Source: Fusobacterium naviforme
Lineage (GTDB): Bacteria > Bacillota > Clostridia > Lachnospirales > Lachnospiraceae
Reading direction: 5' to 3'
Length of the DNA stretch: 64,000 bases
Assembly (NCBI GenBank): GCA_003014445.1
Contig: PYGH01000005.1
Location: 81,578 to 145,577, forward strand
Every line of letters begins with the position of its first letter. Positions within the stretch are counted from its first letter, which is position 1. A model generated the notes under the pieces. That model was not told the DNA's origin. It searched no databases and saw only the letters and a program-made list of their open reading frames with translations. The position numbers and the translations under genes are program-made. Positions 41,473-50,977 of the stretch are shown in pieces.

Positions 41473-43335
41473 TTACTCGACCGTGACGGACTTCGCGAGG
41501 TTTCTGGGCTTATCGACATCCAGCCCCTTGGTCACTGCCATGTAATAACCGAGAAGCTGCAGCGGGATCACCGCGAGCGAATCTGCGAAGTGCTCGTCCG
41601 TCTTCGGGACAAAGACGGAGAAATTCACCGTGTCCTCGATATCAAAGTTGCCGGCAGTGGTGAGGCCCATGAGATAGGCGCCGCGGCTCTTCACCTCGAC
41701 GAGGTTCGAGAGCGTCTTCTCGTAGAGCTCGGACTGGGTGAGTATGCCGATCACCAGCGTGCCCTCCTCGATAAGGCTTATCGTGCCGTGCTTCAGCTCC
41801 CCGGCGGCATAGGCCTCGGAGTGGATGTAGCTGATCTCCTTCATCTTGAGACTGCCCTCAAGGGAGATCGCGTAGTCGATGCCGCGGCCGATAAAGAAGA
41901 CATCCTTCGTGTTTGCATACTTGGAGGCAAACCACTGAATGCGCTCCTTGTCCTCCAGAATCTTCTGTACTTTGCCCGGAAGGGTCTCCAGCTCATGCAG
42001 GAGCTCGGAAGCTCTGTGCTCATCCATCCTCCCGGTCGCAGTGGCAAGACCGATTGCAAGCAGATAGGCGCCGATGAGCTGTGCGGAATAGGCCTTGGTC
42101 GTCGCGACAGCGATCTCCGGCCCCGCATAGGTGTAGAGCACATGATCCGCCTCGCGGGCAATGGAGCTTCCCACGACGTTTACGATCGCAAAGGTCGGGA
42201 TACCGTTTGCCTTCGCCTCGCGGAGCGCTGCGAGACTGTCTGCTGTCTCGCCTGACTGGCTGATAATCACTGCCAGCGCGTTTTTACTGATCACAGGATT
42301 CCGGTAGCGGTACTCGGAGGCGAGCTCAATGCGCACCGGAAGTCTCGAGAAATCCTCGATCACATACTGTGCGGCGACACCGACGTGGTAGGCGGAGCCG
42401 CAGCCGATGATACAAATCTGGTCGAGACTGCGGATGAAATCCTCCGTGAGCCCTGTCTTCTCAAGATCCACAGAGAGGAGGGAATCCTCCTTTTCGGGAT
42501 CGCCCTTTATATAGGCATGCAGGGTGTCGCGGAGCACCTTCGGCTGCTCCTGAATCTCCTTCATCATGAAGTGCTCGTAACCGCCCTTCTCGGAAGCCTC
42601 ACGGTCCCAGTCGATCTCCACCGGAGTCTTCTCCACAATGTCGCCGTTCAGATCGTAGAACTCGACCTTGTCAGCGGTGACCCGTCCCATCTCCAGATTG
42701 TCGATGTAGCAGACCTTTCTGGTGTAGTTTAATGTGGCGGTCGCATCGGAGGCAATGAAGTTCTCGCCCTCACCGAGCCCCACCATGAGCGGTGCGTCTT
42801 TGCGAGCGATATAGATCTCATTCGGATAGTCGCGGAACATCACGACCAGCGCGTAGGAGCCGCGGACACGAACCATCGTCTTTGCCACCGCGTCGATGGG
42901 TCCCATCTTGTATTTCTTGTAATAATAGTCAATGAGGTTCACAATCGCCTCTGTGTCGGTCTGGGAGTAGAAGGTATAGCCGTTCCGGAGAAGCTTCTCG
43001 CGTATCTCGCGGTAATTTTCAAAGATACCGTTGTGCACTGCGACGACGTTTCCGTCCATGGAGCTGTGCGGATGCGCGTTGCTCTCGGAGGGAGCACCGT
43101 GCGTAGCCCAGCGGGTGTGACTGATGCCGCAGCAGCCGCGCACTGCATGGCCGCCATCTGTCTTGTCCGAAAGCACATGGAGCCTTCCGGTCGCCTTGAT
43201 TACAACTGCATCGCTGTCTCCGTCCCGCACGGCAATTCCGGCGGAGTCGTAGCCGCGGTATTCAAGCTTTTTAAGGCCGTTTAAGAGAATCGGGGCAGCC
43301 TGCTGACTGCCGACATAACCGACAATTCCACACAT
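41473..43335 (-). CDS. glmS: Glutamine-fructose-6-phosphate aminotransferase (isomerizing)
   Basis: Makes glucosamine 6-phosphate from fructose 6-phosphate and glutamine, the entry to peptidoglycan amino sugars. The 620-residue protein has the N-terminal nucleophile Cys2 (MCGIVGYVG), SHTRWATHG, and two SIS domains with IIGCGSAYHVG, SQSGETADSLAAL and the C-terminal end NLAKSVTVE. GGAGG precedes the ATG at 43335. Upstream leader is only about 65-70 nt and carries no recognisable glmS ribozyme. Glutaminase A lies just upstream, in the same direction. Confidence 0.97.
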   Translation of the reverse strand: MCGIVGYVGSQQAAPILLNGLKKLEYRGYDSAGIAVRDGDSDAVVIKATGRLHVLSDKTDGGHAVRGCCGISHTRWATHGAPSESNAHPHSSMDGNVVAVHNGIFENYREIREKLLRNGYTFYSQTDTEAIVNLIDYYYKKYKMGPIDAVAKTMVRVRGSYALVVMFRDYPNEIYIARKDAPLMVGLGEGENFIASDATATLNYTRKVCYIDNLEMGRVTADKVEFYDLNGDIVEKTPVEIDWDREASEKGGYEHFMMKEIQEQPKVLRDTLHAYIKGDPEKEDSLLSVDLEKTGLTEDFIRSLDQICIIGCGSAYHVGVAAQYVIEDFSRLPVRIELASEYRYRNPVISKNALAVIISQSGETADSLAALREAKANGIPTFAIVNVVGSSIAREADHVLYTYAGPEIAVATTKAYSAQLIGAYLLAIGLATATGRMDEHRASELLHELETLPGKVQKILEDKERIQWFASKYANTKDVFFIGRGIDYAISLEGSLKMKEISYIHSEAYAAGELKHGTISLIEEGTLVIGILTQSELYEKTLSNLVEVKSRGAYLMGLTTAGNFDIEDTVNFSVFVPKTDEHFADSLAVIPLQLLGYYMAVTKGLDVDKPRNLAKSVTVE

Positions 43336-43362
43336 AAAACCATCCCTCCATCGAACGAAAAA

Positions 43363-43427
43363 GCGCTGTCCTCATACTGAATAACAGGTGTACATGATTG
43401 TTACCCATTATAGCACAAGGACAGCGC
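43363..43427 (-). promoter_or_regulatory. glmS promoter (extended -10) framed by an inverted repeat
   Basis: On the minus strand TGCTATAAT (TATAAT at 43412-43407) is an extended -10 with no good -35. It is framed by a 10-bp inverted repeat GCGCTGTCCT / AGGACAGCGC (43363-43372 with 43418-43427). The downstream arm would lie in the 5' leader, next to a T5 run. Confidence 0.5.
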
Positions 43428-43474
43428 CTTACACAGGCGAAAATAATGAAGATTCGATTAAACTGCTCTGTTGC

Positions 43475-44395
43475 TCAGGCGAAGATATGAAGCTTCAGCC
43501 TGTCGGAGAGATACTGAAGCATCTTCTCTCCGCCGACACTGTTGCCCTTCTTATTCAGCATGGGGCCGAAGGTGCCGATGCCGGTGCCATCCGGCCCGAC
43601 CGCGACAATGCCGCCTCCCACGCCGCTCTTTGAGGGCAGGCCAACCTTTACCGCATACTCTCCCGACTCATCATACATGCCGCAGAGCATCATGAGTGCT
43701 GTCACAATGCGCACGATATCCGCGTCAAGCAGACGCTCCTCCGTCTTCGGGTCTATCCCCTTATTGGAGAGTATCATCGCAAAATGCGCGAGCTGCTTTG
43801 CTGTCGCCATGACCGAGCACATGCGGAAGTAGACATCCAGAACCTCCTCCGGCTCCTTGTCCAGCACATGATCACTCTTCAGCAGATAGGCGATGGAACG
43901 ATTCCTGGTCCCTGTGCGTTTCTCCGACTGATACACTGCCTCGTTCAGGAAGATGCTCTGATCCCCGCAGAGCTTTCTGACCAGATTTAAAAAGGCATCA
44001 AAGGGCTGCTCCGCGTCGATGCAGTCCGTCGTGACGATAGCGCCTGCATTGATCATGGGATTAAAGGGCCGCCAGTCCTTCAGCTCCAGCTGCAATATGC
44101 TGTCAAAGCGATCTCCTGTCGGCTCCATGCCGACCTTGCTGAAAACCTTGTCGTAGCCCGCGGTCTGAAGCGCGAGAATCAGCGCAAAGGTCTTCGCGAT
44201 GCTCTGCATGGTGAAGGGAATATTATAATCACCGATTTTATACATCGTGCCGTCTGTCTTCATGATACAGCAGCCAAGATTGGAAGAATCCGCCTTTGCG
44301 AGCTCCGGTATATAGTCCGCAACCTTTCCCTCGATCAGCACACTCCGTCCCTTAAGCCAGGCCTCATCCAACGCCTTCTGAATCTCCTGCCCCAT
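43475..44395 (-). CDS. glsA: Glutaminase A
   Basis: Hydrolyses glutamine to glutamate and ammonia; serine-dependent beta-lactamase-like fold. The 306 residues show IPELAKADSSNLGCCIMKTD, FTMQSIAKTFALILALQ (catalytic Ser-x-x-Lys), NPMINAGAIVTTD, and the C-terminal GLPSKSGVGGGIVAVGPD. ATG 44395 has GGAGGGG upstream; the 16-residue extension has no site. Placed directly upstream of glmS, it competes for the same substrate. Confidence 0.95.
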   Translation of the reverse strand: MGQEIQKALDEAWLKGRSVLIEGKVADYIPELAKADSSNLGCCIMKTDGTMYKIGDYNIPFTMQSIAKTFALILALQTAGYDKVFSKVGMEPTGDRFDSILQLELKDWRPFNPMINAGAIVTTDCIDAEQPFDAFLNLVRKLCGDQSIFLNEAVYQSEKRTGTRNRSIAYLLKSDHVLDKEPEEVLDVYFRMCSVMATAKQLAHFAMILSNKGIDPKTEERLLDADIVRIVTALMMLCGMYDESGEYAVKVGLPSKSGVGGGIVAVGPDGTGIGTFGPMLNKKGNSVGGEKMLQYLSDRLKLHIFA

Positions 44396-44673
44396 ATCCC
44401 CTCCTTCTGTGCTCTGCGCACAGGCTTTATACATATTTACCATTAAATTATAACACAGAGGAATACAATCCAGTAATTTGTTCTATATATATGAGCTATT
44501 CACCACACTGATAGAGTGCCTGTAGAAACACAGCCTCTGAGGATTACAGTGCCCGAAGGACTTTCCCTGCATGCGCCTTCCTTCATGTGTGGGAACGTGC
44601 TCTATCGCGCTGCTTTAACCTACTACTGCAGCGGTTTTTGTAGTATGATATAGCTATCAGCGGAGGGTTTCCT

Positions 44674-45612
44674 ATGGATGCAAATAATATCAAATATATC
44701 GTTGCAATCGCAAAATGGGGCTCCATTAATCACGCGGCAAAGGCGATGTTCATCTCTCAGCCGCAGCTCAGTCATATTTTGAAAACCACGGAGGAGGAGT
44801 GCGGCTTCACGCTCTTTCAGCGCACGAGCCGCGGCACACGTCTCACCCCGGAGGGCGCAGATTATCTGGAGCACTGCGAGATCATACTGCGGGAGATGGC
44901 GAAGCTGAACCACTTTGTCACGCAGACCGTCTCTGTCCAGTCCCGCCTCAATGTCAGTATGACCCGCTTCTCTCATACCTCGGAGTGCTTCAATGAGATA
45001 TGCCGCCGCCATCAGGAGGCAGAGCACATCAACTACCACCTGCGCGAGGACGCGCTGACCAATGTCGTGGATGATGTCGCCGACGGCCGCTCCACCATCG
45101 GTGTGATCCACTACTCCACCACCGACAGCGAGCTGACGCTCCGAAACCTCGCGGACAAGAACCTGACGCTGCGGCCGCTCGCGACCTTCCGTCCCTATGT
45201 CTGTCTCTCCAAAAATCACCCCGTGCTCGCCGGACAGAACCGCTTCGCGCTGGATGTTGGCGAGCTCAGAAACTACGGCTTTGTGCGCTATGAGGGGCAG
45301 TACGAGGACTTCATCTACCACATTGCGACAGGCAGCGGACTGATAGATCTGAACGACTCCCAGAAAATCATCTATGTATGCGACCGGCAGGAGCAGATGC
45401 GCCTCATCTCCTCAACAACCTTTTTCACCATAGGTATCTCCGAGTTCTCGGGGCAGAGCAATCTGTACCATGTAGTCTCGATTCCTCTCCTGCACTGCAC
45501 GGAGCACCTGAGCTTCGGCATTATCACAAGAAAGAACGCCTCCCTCTCCTCCATCGAGCAGGAATTCTACGATGAGGTTGTAAAAAAATACGAATCATTG
45601 AAGGAGGGCTGA
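44674..45612 (+). CDS. LysR-family transcriptional regulator
   Basis: A 312-residue regulator. The N-terminal winged helix is KYIVAIAKWGSINHAAKAMF then ISQPQLSHILKTTEEE, followed by GFTLFQRTSRGTRLTPEG. The C-terminal part is a periplasmic-binding-like effector domain (YHLREDALTNVVDDVADGRS then RPYVCLSKNHPVL). Effector and targets are unknown; glsA-glmS lie on the other side of the 278-base upstream gap and are possible targets. GGAGGG precedes the ATG. Confidence 0.9.
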   Translation: MDANNIKYIVAIAKWGSINHAAKAMFISQPQLSHILKTTEEECGFTLFQRTSRGTRLTPEGADYLEHCEIILREMAKLNHFVTQTVSVQSRLNVSMTRFSHTSECFNEICRRHQEAEHINYHLREDALTNVVDDVADGRSTIGVIHYSTTDSELTLRNLADKNLTLRPLATFRPYVCLSKNHPVLAGQNRFALDVGELRNYGFVRYEGQYEDFIYHIATGSGLIDLNDSQKIIYVCDRQEQMRLISSTTFFTIGISEFSGQSNLYHVVSIPLLHCTEHLSFGIITRKNASLSSIEQEFYDEVVKKYESLKEG

Positions 45613-45652
45613 TCCACAAACACAGACTGCGCCGTCAGGCGCATCCTGGTAA

Positions 45653-45687
45653 CAGTGCCCCGGGCGAGGATAACGCCCGGGGCACTG
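45653..45687. terminator. Strong GC-rich stem-loop between convergent genes
   Basis: Perfect 14-bp inverted repeat CAGTGCCCCGGGCG / CGCCCGGGGCACTG with a 7-nt loop between the convergent lysR-type and activase genes. There is no long T run on either side, but position and strength suggest transcription termination. Confidence 0.6.
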
Positions 45688-45706
45688 CTGTATGCCATCT
45701 CAAATT

Positions 45707-48700
45707 TTACATCAGCTTCAGCTCTCCTGTATCTCTGTATGCCATAAAGGCGGCGGAGGCTCCGAGCGGCCGGCTGGGCTCCCGCATGCTGCCGCCGGCG
45801 TGCGCTCCCTCTGTCGGGCGCACTGTGCTACCCCGTCTCTCTGCCGCGCGCTGCTCCGCTGCCTGCGCCGCTGCGGCATTCATAATGAGCAGCTGTAAAC
45901 GATTCTCGATATTTGCCATGCTGATATCCGGGTCGTAATCCAGCGCAAGTATCTGCGCCTCGGGATACATCTCCTTAAGCTTCTTCATGATGCCCCGTCC
46001 GACGATGTGGTTCGGCAGGCAGCCAAAGGGCTGAAGAATGAGGAAATTCCTGCATCCTTGCTCTGCGTGATGGAGAATCTCCCCGGGAATCAGCACACCC
46101 TCTCCCGCATCAAAGCTGTGGTGAATCACCGGATCGCTGCGCCGCACCAGCTCGTGAAGCCGCGTGGCCCTCTCGTAGAGCGGATGTGCGGAGGCGATGC
46201 GGTCGGTCAGCTCATGTGCCCGCTCAAAGACACTGTTCGCAACATGCAGCAGCCCCTTCTCAAGCATACCCTTTCTGAGTCGGTACTCCTTATTCTGCGC
46301 GTCCCTGTAAAAGTAGGTCTTCTGAATCACATCTGTCATCTTTGCCTCTATGATCTCGAAGCCGTTTCTCTCGAGATAACGCTCGATCTCCCGGTTCGCG
46401 CCGGGATGGAAGTTCAGGAGATACTCCCCGACAATGAGCACTTTCGGCCGCTCTTTGGAGCGGTCGTACTCCAGCATATTCATGATCTCAATGGCCCGGC
46501 GGAAGCCGCGCTCCGCTCCCCGTATGCTCTCCTCCTCAATACCGCGGATGATGAAGTTCAGGCCGCGCTGATAGGCGCGGTCCGCACTGCCCGCATAGCG
46601 CTCATAGGGACGTATTTTGTGCAGAAGCTCCGCCAGTGCGTCAATCATAGGAAGTGCGAAGGCAATGATCGCAGAGGTCTTTAAATTCATCCTGAAGCCC
46701 GGATGGATGTGATGCATATCCTCCGTGTCGTTTGTGAGTATCGCGACCTCCGAAAAGCCCGCGTCATCCAGCGCCTTGCGAAGCAGCGCGCTGTAGTGCG
46801 TCAGACGGCAGTCTCCGAGATATTTCCCCATGGCGATCGCGGTGCGCTTCGGATTGTAGCGTCCGCTGCGCAGTGCTGAAAGCGCCTCACCGATCACGAT
46901 CTGCGCCGGAAAACAGATGTCGTTATGAACATAACGTTTTCCGAGGCGTATAGCCTCCTCTCCGCCAAGCTCCATCGGGACGGCGCAGAGGCCCTGCGTG
47001 CTCATGGCCGCCGCCATAACACGGCTGAAAGCGTGGCTCGTATTCGGCACCAGCACCACGCGCGCCTCTGCATCCTTCTCTGTAAACTTCAGCGCGTAGG
47101 GATCCGACAGTGCGCGGACAGGACGCTTCGCCGCACCGCGCTCCCGCTTCATCCGCACAGTCTCCACGAAGGAGCGCACGCGTATGCGAAGCGGCCCCTG
47201 TGCATCGCTCTCGTCAAGCTTTAAGATAAGCGGCGTCTTTCCGGATATCTCCCGCATCACCCGCACAATCTCATCGGAGAGGTAGGCGTCGTGACCGCAG
47301 CCGAAGCTCACGGTCTGCACATACTCCAGCTCCTCGCTGCGCGCCGCCAGCATCGCAGAGGAGAGCATACGCGCGTGGTAATTATTCACGATGTCGATGC
47401 GGCTCCTGCAAAGCTCTGTCTCTGCTTCTGCCCCGAGCGAATCCGCTGTGAGTACCGGGATACCCATGCCGGTAAAGAGCTCCGGCAGCGCATGGTTCAC
47501 GAGCGGATCTCCCTGATAGGGACGCGCCGCCAGCACAACAGCATAGCCCCCCTGCTCCCTGACGAGAGCGCGCACCCGCGCACCCTCGGCTCTCAGTATG
47601 CCACGAAACTCTCTCTGTGCGCGATCTCCGGCCCGGATCGCGCGGCGAAGCTCTACAGCCCCCACGCCGTACTGCTCCCGCATATAGTGGCGCAGCTGGC
47701 GCTCTCTGTCCGCATCCGTATACCAGTGAAAGAGCGGCGCATCCAGCGGAATGCCGAACTGCTCCTCCGGATTGTCGGAGTTTCGTATCACAATGGGATA
47801 GCCCTTCACCACCGCGCACATGGATACGCTCTGCTTCTCCGTATTCTCACTGGGCCGCACTGTCACGGAGGGCATGAAGATGCGGTCTGCACCGAGCTTC
47901 GAAAGCGCGCGGATATGCCCGTGCACAAGCTTTGCAGGAAAGCACACCGTATCGGAGGGAACCGCCTTAAGCCCCTCCTCATACATCTCCCGCGTGCTCA
48001 TCGGAGACATCACGACGCGAAAGCCGAGGCTCCTGAAGAAGCTGGACCAGAAGGGCATGGTGTCCCAGAAGGCAAGTACGCGCGGCAGTCCTATGGTGAT
48101 ATTCCGCTTCTGCCGCGGCACGGGCCCCCGGTACTCCCGGAAGAGAAGCTGATTTCTCGTCTGAAAGAGATTTGGAACTGCTCTTTGCCTGCTCTCCCGC
48201 TCCTTAAGCTCTTTGCGCACTGCCTCCTCGCGCGGGTCTCCAAGCAGCTCTCCCCACTCGCAGCGGTTATTGGTGACCCAGCTGCGCCCGTCTGAGAAGC
48301 GCAGCACCGTGCGGCGGCAGTGGTTTTCGCAGAAGGGACAGGGGATATCCGCCTCTCGCGTGTAGGAAAAACGCTCCACTCCATCAAGACCGATGAAGCT
48401 TCTCTGTCTCCCGGCGCCCGCCGCCTCACACTGCTCCTTCGTGAGAAGCGCCGCGCCGATTGCCCCCATAAGACCAGGATAGGGCGCGCGCACCACCTCT
48501 CTGCCGACATACTGCTCCATCGCGCGGAGCACCGCGTCGTTTTCAAAGGTTCCGCCCTGCACCACGATGCGCTCGCCGAGTGAGCTAAGATTGGAGATGC
48601 GTATCACCTTGGTAAATACATTTTCTATGATAGAGCGGCAGAGCCCTGCCATAATATCTCCGGGGAGCTTTCCGTTTCTCTGCTCCGTAATGATGCTGGA

Positions 48701-50230
48701 ATTCATGAACACTGTGCAGCGGCTTCCAAGCTGCGCCGGCTTTGCGGAGGAAAATGCCGCATCCGCGATCTGCTCCACCGGAATATGAAGGGAAGCGGCA
48801 AAATTCTCCAGAAAGGAGCCGCAGCCCGAGGAGCAGGCCTCATTTACCACGATATTGGTAATGACGCCGTGATCCAGCCATATGGCCTTCATATCCTGCC
48901 CGCCAATATCCAGAATGAAGCTCGCGTCCTTCACATATTTTTCCGCCGCCCGCGCATGTGCCACAGTCTCGACACAGTGACATTCAAGGTCAAAGGCGCG
49001 CTGCAGCAGAAACTCTCCATAGCCCGTGCTTCCCGCAGCAAGGATCTGAAGCTCCACTCCCCTCTCCTCATAGCGCCGCTTCAACGCAGAGAGCGCCTTC
49101 TGCATGAGCTCCAGCGGAGCGCCGCCATTCGGAGCATAGAAGCTGTCCAGCAGCTCCTCGTCCTCCGCTAATAGCACAAACTTCGTCGTAGTGGAACCGG
49201 AGTCAATGCCAAGATAGGCACGAACCGTGCTTCCCGGCGGCAATTCTCTCTGCGGCGTCGCTGCCTTCTGATGGCGCTCTGAGAAGGCGCGCTGCTCCTC
49301 CTCACTCTCAAAAAAAGGCCGCGCCACACTGTCCATCTGCTCCCGCAGTGTGCCCTGCTGCTCCTTAAGCTCCGCAGCGAGCGCAGCGGGATCGCGCAGT
49401 GCCGCCTCCCGGTGCAGCTCCCTGAGGGAGAGCGCAGCGCCGCAGGCCACAAGCAGCTCCGGGTGCTCCGGTATGAGAATCTCTTCTCTCTCAAGCGACA
49501 GACGCTCCGCAAATACCTGCACCAGCACCGGGTTGAAGGTCAGCGGGCCGCCCTCAAATACAACTGGTTTTCGTATCTCAAGCCCCTGCGCCAGCCCCCC
49601 TATGGTCTGCTTTGCAATCGCATGAAACGCAGAGAGGGCAATATCCTCTCTGGAGACCCCCTGATTCAGGAGGGGCTGTATATCTGTCTTTGCAAATACG
49701 CCGCAGCGCCCAGAGATTGCATAGACCTTCCGTCCGCGCTCCGCGAGCGCATTCAATTCCTCCACCGGCAGCTTCAGGATGGATGCAACCTCGTCAATAA
49801 ATGCACCCGTTCCACCCGCACAACTTCCATTCATGCGCATGTCGGAGCTCTGCAGCTCCCCGCTCGCCTCATCCCTGCGGAAGAAGAGCATCTTTGCATC
49901 CTGCCCGCCCAGCTCGATTGCCGTTCCAATCTCACAGTACAGACGCCGCAGGGCGACGGCATTTGCCACAAGCTCCTGCGTGAAGGGCAAACCCAGAAGA
50001 TCTGCGATGGGCTTTGCTCCGGAGCCTGCCAGCGCGACGCGTACCGCAGCGCCCGGAAAGGCAGCGGCGCAGCGCTCCAAGGCACTCTGAACGCTCTGAA
50101 GCTGCGCTGCGCCGTGTCTTCTGTACTCAAACCAGACCAGCTCTTCCGAGACCGGATCCATGGCTGCAATCTTTGTCGTCGTCGAACCGACATCAATTCC
50201 AACAAGATATTCAGTTTTATAATCTGGCAT
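45707..50230 (-). CDS. Giant acyl-CoA dehydratase activase-related protein (two ASKHA domains plus DUF2229)
   Basis: A 1507-residue fusion related to activators of 2-hydroxyacyl-CoA dehydratases and benzoyl-CoA reductase subunits. Two ATPase (BadF/BcrA-type) domains follow each other: one with YLVGIDVGSTTTKIAAMD and NGSCAGGTGAFIDEVA, the second with YLGIDSGSTTTKFVLLAEDE and NEACSSGCGSFLENFA, whose Cys could hold the bridging [4Fe-4S] cluster. Then a Cys motif (IPCPFCENHCRR) and a DUF2229-like region (ITIGLPRVLAFWDTMPFWSS) lead to dehydratase-subunit-like C-terminal parts (GKYLGDCRLTHYSALL, LQPFGCLPNHIVGRG). The reaction of such fusions is unknown. ATG 50230 with AGAGG is chosen. Confidence 0.9.
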   Translation of the reverse strand: MPDYKTEYLVGIDVGSTTTKIAAMDPVSEELVWFEYRRHGAAQLQSVQSALERCAAAFPGAAVRVALAGSGAKPIADLLGLPFTQELVANAVALRRLYCEIGTAIELGGQDAKMLFFRRDEASGELQSSDMRMNGSCAGGTGAFIDEVASILKLPVEELNALAERGRKVYAISGRCGVFAKTDIQPLLNQGVSREDIALSAFHAIAKQTIGGLAQGLEIRKPVVFEGGPLTFNPVLVQVFAERLSLEREEILIPEHPELLVACGAALSLRELHREAALRDPAALAAELKEQQGTLREQMDSVARPFFESEEEQRAFSERHQKAATPQRELPPGSTVRAYLGIDSGSTTTKFVLLAEDEELLDSFYAPNGGAPLELMQKALSALKRRYEERGVELQILAAGSTGYGEFLLQRAFDLECHCVETVAHARAAEKYVKDASFILDIGGQDMKAIWLDHGVITNIVVNEACSSGCGSFLENFAASLHIPVEQIADAAFSSAKPAQLGSRCTVFMNSSIITEQRNGKLPGDIMAGLCRSIIENVFTKVIRISNLSSLGERIVVQGGTFENDAVLRAMEQYVGREVVRAPYPGLMGAIGAALLTKEQCEAAGAGRQRSFIGLDGVERFSYTREADIPCPFCENHCRRTVLRFSDGRSWVTNNRCEWGELLGDPREEAVRKELKERESRQRAVPNLFQTRNQLLFREYRGPVPRQKRNITIGLPRVLAFWDTMPFWSSFFRSLGFRVVMSPMSTREMYEEGLKAVPSDTVCFPAKLVHGHIRALSKLGADRIFMPSVTVRPSENTEKQSVSMCAVVKGYPIVIRNSDNPEEQFGIPLDAPLFHWYTDADRERQLRHYMREQYGVGAVELRRAIRAGDRAQREFRGILRAEGARVRALVREQGGYAVVLAARPYQGDPLVNHALPELFTGMGIPVLTADSLGAEAETELCRSRIDIVNNYHARMLSSAMLAARSEELEYVQTVSFGCGHDAYLSDEIVRVMREISGKTPLILKLDESDAQGPLRIRVRSFVETVRMKRERGAAKRPVRALSDPYALKFTEKDAEARVVLVPNTSHAFSRVMAAAMSTQGLCAVPMELGGEEAIRLGKRYVHNDICFPAQIVIGEALSALRSGRYNPKRTAIAMGKYLGDCRLTHYSALLRKALDDAGFSEVAILTNDTEDMHHIHPGFRMNLKTSAIIAFALPMIDALAELLHKIRPYERYAGSADRAYQRGLNFIIRGIEEESIRGAERGFRRAIEIMNMLEYDRSKERPKVLIVGEYLLNFHPGANREIERYLERNGFEIIEAKMTDVIQKTYFYRDAQNKEYRLRKGMLEKGLLHVANSVFERAHELTDRIASAHPLYERATRLHELVRRSDPVIHHSFDAGEGVLIPGEILHHAEQGCRNFLILQPFGCLPNHIVGRGIMKKLKEMYPEAQILALDYDPDISMANIENRLQLLIMNAAAAQAAEQRAAERRGSTVRPTEGAHAGGSMREPSRPLGASAAFMAYRDTGELKLM

Positions 50231-50306
50231 AATATCCTCTGTTTGAATGGACAGAGCCTGAGCCATGACTCACGGCTCCACGTGTCTTCAGTTCCCCTTG
50301 CGGAAA

Positions 50307-50750
50307 CTACAGAGGAGGATAGCGGCCGCTCATGCGCCGCAAGAAGATAATCTTCTGCCTGTGTCCCTCATGGAAACAGCAGAAAAAGACAGTCGTGAGG
50401 CTGCCACAGAACAGAAGTATGAAAAGTACAGCGAGCCCCTCTGAAAGGGGATATTGGGTATGTTCTGAAACATGCGGTTCCACGTCCTGGCGCTCAAAAC
50501 CAAGCAGCGACTCAAGAGGCGCGCTCGTCTTTACCGCGGCGGTCTTCTTCTCCAGTGGGAGCGAGGAGTGAAACAGGGAGGCAGGTTCCCCCTCTGCCTG
50601 CCAGAAGAGGGACTGCGCCACGGACTCCAGACGCCCAAGCTGCTCCGTGCCTCCTGCCGTCGCGACGCAGCAGAACATGAGAAAGGACACAAACAGCATC
50701 AGGGCGCGATTCTTAAGACTCTTCAATACTGAAATCAGAATTCCTGGCAT
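50307..50750 (-). CDS. Small hypothetical membrane protein
   Basis: A 147-residue protein with an N-terminal hydrophobic segment (ALMLFVSFLMFCCVATAGG) that looks like a signal or anchor and a second one (LAVLFILLFCGSLTTVFFCC) near the C-terminus, which is basic. No family is recognised. GGGGAGGAAAGG before its ATG supports translation. It lies upstream of the giant activase gene in the same direction (76 bases) and may be cotranscribed with it. Confidence 0.6.
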   Translation of the reverse strand: MPGILISVLKSLKNRALMLFVSFLMFCCVATAGGTEQLGRLESVAQSLFWQAEGEPASLFHSSLPLEKKTAAVKTSAPLESLLGFERQDVEPHVSEHTQYPLSEGLAVLFILLFCGSLTTVFFCCFHEGHRQKIIFLRRMSGRYPPL

Positions 50751-50977
50751 CCTTTCCTCCCCTCTGCTATAAAATGTAAAGAATTATATCTCCTATCCTA
50801 ACACCCCGGGGGCATGAAAAGCAATGCCTTCTCTATGCTTCTGTGCAGTATTGTATTTCATCCTCCATACAGTCTACCTGTGCCGTACTTTTTATGCTAA
50901 GCTTTCTCTGACAGCGCAGGTATAAATGGTTTCTTCCGACTCCTGCGCGCAGAAAAGTCTCAAAACGGAGGTGGGAA

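Noticed and set aside
41473..43460. glmS ribozyme upstream of glmS
   Set aside because: Only about 70-110 bases separate the promoter from the start codon and the conserved ribozyme core was not seen.
50332..50571. Plus-strand ORF opposite the small membrane protein
   Set aside because: Basic, Ser-rich product with no start signal; the minus-strand frame has hydrophobic helices and a strong ribosome binding site.
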